Shown here: one piece after another, positions 20,651-24,755 of the stretch
Layout of the letters: each line of letters opens with the position of its first letter
Numbering within the stretch: the first letter of the stretch is position 1
NCBI GenBank assembly: GCA_000697335.1
Contig: JNEM01008776.1
Span: forward strand, 1 to 24,755
DNA: 24,755 nucleotides
Origin: Conidiobolus incongruus B7586
Taxonomy: Eukaryota > Entomophthoromycota > Entomophthoromycetes > Entomophthorales > Conidiobolaceae
Direction: 5' to 3'
Position numbers and translations under genes: made by a program
Notes under the pieces: model-generated
Told to the model about the DNA's origin: nothing
Databases searched by the model: none
What the model saw: only the letters and a program-made list of their open reading frames with translations

Positions 20651-20713
20651 TATTACTAAATTAAATTAATATTATTATAGTATTGATATTTAAATCAAAA
20701 TTTTTACACAACA

Positions 20714-20721
20714 TATTTATA
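20714..20721 (-). promoter_or_regulatory. Possible TATA box of lipase 2
   Basis: TATAAATA on the minus strand, 63 bases before the lipase 2 start codon. Position fits a core promoter; the string alone is weak evidence here. Confidence 0.3.
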
Positions 20722-20812
20722 TTATAACTTATTCCATTTAGGAACCTTTAAGATCATGTATTTAACAACAAATACTAAATTAAATTGGCTTTTTTTGATT
20801 TTATTTATTTGT

Positions 20813-20904
20813 AATAGCGGATTATAATTTAAATCCAACAAGTTTTTCAAAATTATTTTTAATTTTTAACTTAGCAAATGGTGCTCGGGAGCACATCCGC
20901 TATT
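20813..20904. repeat. 92-bp element with 10-bp inverted ends
   Basis: AATAGCGGAT at 20813-20822 and ATCCGCTATT at 20895-20904 are exact inverted repeats in otherwise A+T-rich DNA. Directly inside the right arm lies a near-palindrome, GTGCTC GG GAGCAC at 20881-20894. On the minus strand the piece begins like a tRNA acceptor plus a D-type arm, but no proper anticodon loop or T loop follows, so I do not call a tRNA. It could be a tiny non-autonomous transposon, a tRNA-derived fragment or a structured RNA. No clear target-site duplication is visible. Confidence 0.5.
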
Positions 20905-23900
20905 GAATCTGTATTACTCATTTAATTCCTTCGAGTCAATCCACCATATAAGCTATTATCAATCACCATCAAAGTGAGTTGGCTCGATAGCTCCGAACTC
21001 TCACATAAAGTAGTTTCACAAGAGATAGAATACAATTATAAATATGTGCTTGAATCCTAAAAACACTCCATAATCTCTTAGTCTGGAGATGTTCCTCACT
21101 GTTTAGAAATACATTTATTATAAATAAACTATCATTTCTTTCGTTACATACCTTATTGACAAAATCTTACAAGTTCGCTAAATCCATTTATAACCCTCAT
21201 TCTCAGCTAGTTTAAAAAAGTTTTCAATTACTATGAATATTCTTCTTATTCAAAACATTTAAATATCAAATACTGTATCTAAAATCATATTAGGTAAGTT
21301 TTTATTAAAATATTGATATGAAATTGTAATGCCTTAGATGTAATAATTAATCGTGAATAACATGGTAGAAGGACTTCAAGCAGTTATGTATGAGATATTC
21401 TGGCATCTTTAATATCTATTTGAATGATGATATTCAAAAAATAATTTAATTATTTAGAATTATATGGTTAAAAAAGTTTTAAGTGACTTTAATTAGGTAA
21501 ATTATGTATTTAATTAATCATAATTTTCGAAAAAGGTGATATTAATTATCTATCCACGATCCACAATATAACCTGTTTTTCATTACTACATACCTCTATG
21601 TACCTTTAGTATCTACCACGAGAATATCAAAACTTGAATCCAATTATTATTAACAATCAAATACTAACTGTAACTCTTATTTTTTCAAATACATTAATCA
21701 CTGATTAATATATTACATGAAATTGACTAAGTTGGATGATTTTAATAATTGTGGTAAACATTTTTTCAATCCAATATTACAATATTTATTTAAAACTAAG
21801 CAGATTTCATTTTTATGTAATCTGTTGAAAGGTACTGTTGAAAATCTGAACCCCAAATAAAATAATTACATCAATTTAATTGTTATGACAATTTTGTTAA
21901 ATTTACTTTGGAAATTATATAAAAACATGGGTATATGCTGTCAAAACTCTTGTAAATAATTATAAATTAAATATTATTTTCAAAATCTATATACGCTTAA
22001 ACTTTTAGGAACTAACCTTTTATTTGGTATTGCTCGTAAAATAAAATAGTAGTTAATTTCAAACCATTTATTATATTAGTTCATAAAATATCTAACTAAA
22101 ACCAAATTCAATTCAATTCATAAAATTTAGTATTCTTGAAAATAATTCAAGATAAATTCAAAGTTGTGCCAAATTAATACTTTTAGGTCTTTATTTCCAT
22201 TATATGGTAATTTTAGTTTAATATACTTTACTTTTTTAATATATTAAATTTACAATTGAAATAATAATATTAGATAGAATTTAGATTAACTTACAGTTTG
22301 GTTTAAATATGTTTATATATTGCAAATATTTCTATCAAATTTTTCATTGAGCTAGAAAAAGTTTTTTATATATTTCTAAAGAATGACTGATAATGTTCAA
22401 CATGTTTTTGTAATATCACTATCCGATATGTTAGTGTTTTTAATAAGCAAAAGCTTGTTTAAAATTCCAAAATATATCAAGTAACAAAACAAAATAACAG
22501 ATACAAAATTTTTATAGAATCACATAAATTAAACAATTTTTTAACATAATTTAGTCAAATTCTAAATAATATTTTATTTAATAATTTATCCTGAAGTGCT
22601 CAATTTAATAAATTTTATTATACTGATATAATTTCATTTTAAAGTATTATATTATTTTAAATTTTTGATGCTATTTGGATCAACTCTTCAATGCTAGTGA
22701 AATGATAGAAATAAATTGCATTTCAGCTAATCAGAACAAATTACAGCAAATGTAGTTTAATTTGAAAACATCAATATTTGCCTGTTTATAACAATTTAAA
22801 TATATAATATTTAAAGATATAATGTGATTGGTCAGCAATATAAGTATGCTTTCTTCACTTATTTTTTCATTGGAAATAGCCTAAATCATAATTAATATGC
22901 CTGAAATTTGATTATAATTATATTTTGATATTTTGATTAATATATTGAATCACTATGATTAAAAATTTCAATTAATTCAAAACTTAATTTTCAATATTCC
23001 AAAAAAAATACTACTAATTATAAATGAATCTATCAATTTAAATTTTTATAATAATAACAGAATATATCTATAGTAATTTTATTCCGTGGTAATCTTTACC
23101 TAATATTCAATGTTAAATCATTAAAATATAATAACTTATATATATAATTGGTTTTCAAACATTAATTTCAATATAAAGTTGAAATTACAAAATTATTCAC
23201 TATCAATCTGATTAGTTATTAATTTATTTTCACCATGAAAATATTGTGAAGGATTGTTATATTAAGATGTAGCTTTAATTCAGCATTTAATGATTTTATA
23301 ATTAAATACCATTTTTGATAATCATATATAAGGTTACTTTTATACTCGATTAATTAATACCTCACCATAATAAATATGTTTGATCAAATTTAAATAATAA
23401 TAAGGTTGATTTTCAATAATGATTCAAATTAATATTTCGTACATATTTTGAAATTGTTCCTTTTTTAATATAATTTGTTTGAATAGAGTATTTGATTAAG
23501 AAAAAACAATGTATCGCTCACTTATTCAATTTAAATTATTATCAATATACTCATTTGACAAAATAATTTTTTATTGATACATAATTCAATTTACAACGTT
23601 TTAAAAATAGCTCTAAATATGTGATTAACTGAATGTCCTTAGTTGATAATAACTAATAAAAATATCAGTTCAAATTTGGCAAAATTTCAATTCTTTTATT
23701 GCTTCTTTTCAAATTAAAATGTAAATATTTCTAAATAAGGTATTACTTTTTTGAGAAGTACAAATATTTCAATCTAACTGTCATTTACAACATGTTTTTT
23801 ACTGTTGATTTTTAATAATAAAAACCAAACCTATGGTATAAAGCTCTATTTATAAATATTATCTTTTAAATTTAATGAACTTAATATATTACTAAGTTTA

Positions 23901-24755
23901 TTGTATAGGCTGAGAATTTTATTTTATTTCATTGATTCAGTTTGGAATTTCAATTAATTAATTGGAACGCCAAATTTAAAATAACATATATCTATAATAT
24001 TCTCGAAAAATCCAAAATTATATATTGATCTATGTTATAGATCTTAATAGTAGCAAGCTACAACATATTTTCTTTAATTTTATAATTCGATTGAAGCTAA
24101 AATATTATATACATTATCTGATTTGTTACAACATATCAATAAATTCATTTCAACCTGTTAAGAGACTAGTGATCGAATTTAATACTCGGTTATATATTAA
24201 TTATTAATTAAATTATCAATTTTTATATTTGTTTTTTGTCAAAATGTTATTCTATTTAATTGTAATATTTAAATTCAAACTATTTGTAAAATAATCAAGT
24301 TTTTGCCTATTAATTTTCACTATTTTTTCTATTAAATTTCTGACCATCAGTTGCAAATGATATTATTTTAATATTATATTTATTAAACTCATGAATTTTT
24401 AAAGCTCTCTTAATATATAATAGTTGTTTTGGTGTTATAAATTTTAGTTTTCAAATGTGCTTTTCAGCTATACTACTATAATAGTTATTACTACTGGAAA
24501 TTAGTTTGAAATAATGTTTCTTTGTTTTTTTATTTATAATTTCATTATAATGATTTTATAAATATAATTATTAACAATATTATATATAATTTGATAAATT
24601 AGATTTTTCTTAATTAAATTTTATCCTTAAAGTCCTCAAATTAAACTTTTTTTAATTTTTATATAAAATATATTAATATAATATAAAATATAACAAATAC
24701 AAAATTATATATTGTATTTATTATATTTAATGTATTTAATGTTTTAATATATATA
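20905..24755. other. Long A+T-rich spacer to the window end
   Basis: No gene or RNA gene recognised over 3.8 kb. The first 100 bases are somewhat richer in G+C and may be the edge of a degraded unit linked to the 92-bp element. Beyond 21100 the sequence is uniformly A+T-rich, with short chance frames only, and ends in a TA run. Confidence 0.5.

Noticed and set aside
20813-20904. Minus-strand tRNA reading of the inverted-repeat element
   Set aside because: The T loop lacks TTCRA, the anticodon arm would need a 24-base loop, and the T stem would use acceptor bases.
21180-21220. Minus-strand INGF-type sequence resembling the lipase HNGF segment
   Set aside because: The expected neighbouring motifs (YPNxKVVFTGHS and NWL) are absent on both sides.
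21390-21440. Stretch translating to IYLNDD, identical to part of the lipase C-terminus
   Set aside because: Only about six residues match, nothing upstream or downstream aligns, and the codons differ. Probably chance.
24025-24207. 60-codon plus-strand frame near the window end
   Set aside because: Rich in Ile, Asn, Tyr and Leu from A+T-rich sequence, with no motif or neighbouring support; chance frame.

Overview
The window looks like nuclear DNA of an early-diverging fungus. It is roughly four-fifths A+T by eye, has short GT-AG introns of 51 to 60 nt, uses the standard genetic code, and carries the fungal-type combination of secreted class 3 lipases and a secreted family 18 chitinase next to ordinary eukaryotic housekeeping genes. 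An entomophthoralean such as a Conidiobolus relative is my best guess. That guess rests on base composition and gene content, not on a marker gene.

Layout, left to right. 1-1575 is A+T-rich spacer. 1576-2530 (minus) is a decayed class 3 lipase. About 3370-3719 (plus) is a G+C-richer island that folds into a chain of hairpins ending in a UUCG-capped stem and looks like an unassigned structured RNA. 3909-4142 (plus) is the Sec61 gamma subunit. 5166-5950 (minus) is the spliceosomal protein Prp38, four exons. 6551-7519 (minus) is mitochondrial 3-hydroxyacyl-CoA dehydrogenase. 9640-10260 is a second G+C-richer, unassigned block, followed by tRNA-Thr(AGU) at 10261-10333. About 11627-12350 (plus) is a second decayed lipase. 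13904-14872 (plus) is an intact lipase, 16908-19415 (plus) a multi-domain chitinase, and 19673-20650 (minus) a second intact lipase, convergent with the chitinase. 20651-24755 is A+T-rich spacer with one notable 92-bp inverted-repeat element.

Functionally the left half is housekeeping: ER protein translocation, pre-mRNA splicing, fatty-acid beta-oxidation and a tRNA. The right half is a secreted hydrolase cluster. Four copies of one lipase family, two intact and two dead, show birth and death of that family in place. The two dead copies share stop codons at two ancestral tryptophan positions and an Asn where the catalytic His should be, which suggests that one already dead copy was itself duplicated.

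The most interesting leads are the structured RNA candidate at 3370-3719, the shared lesions of the lipase relics, and the unassigned middle domain and C-terminal repeats of the chitinase.
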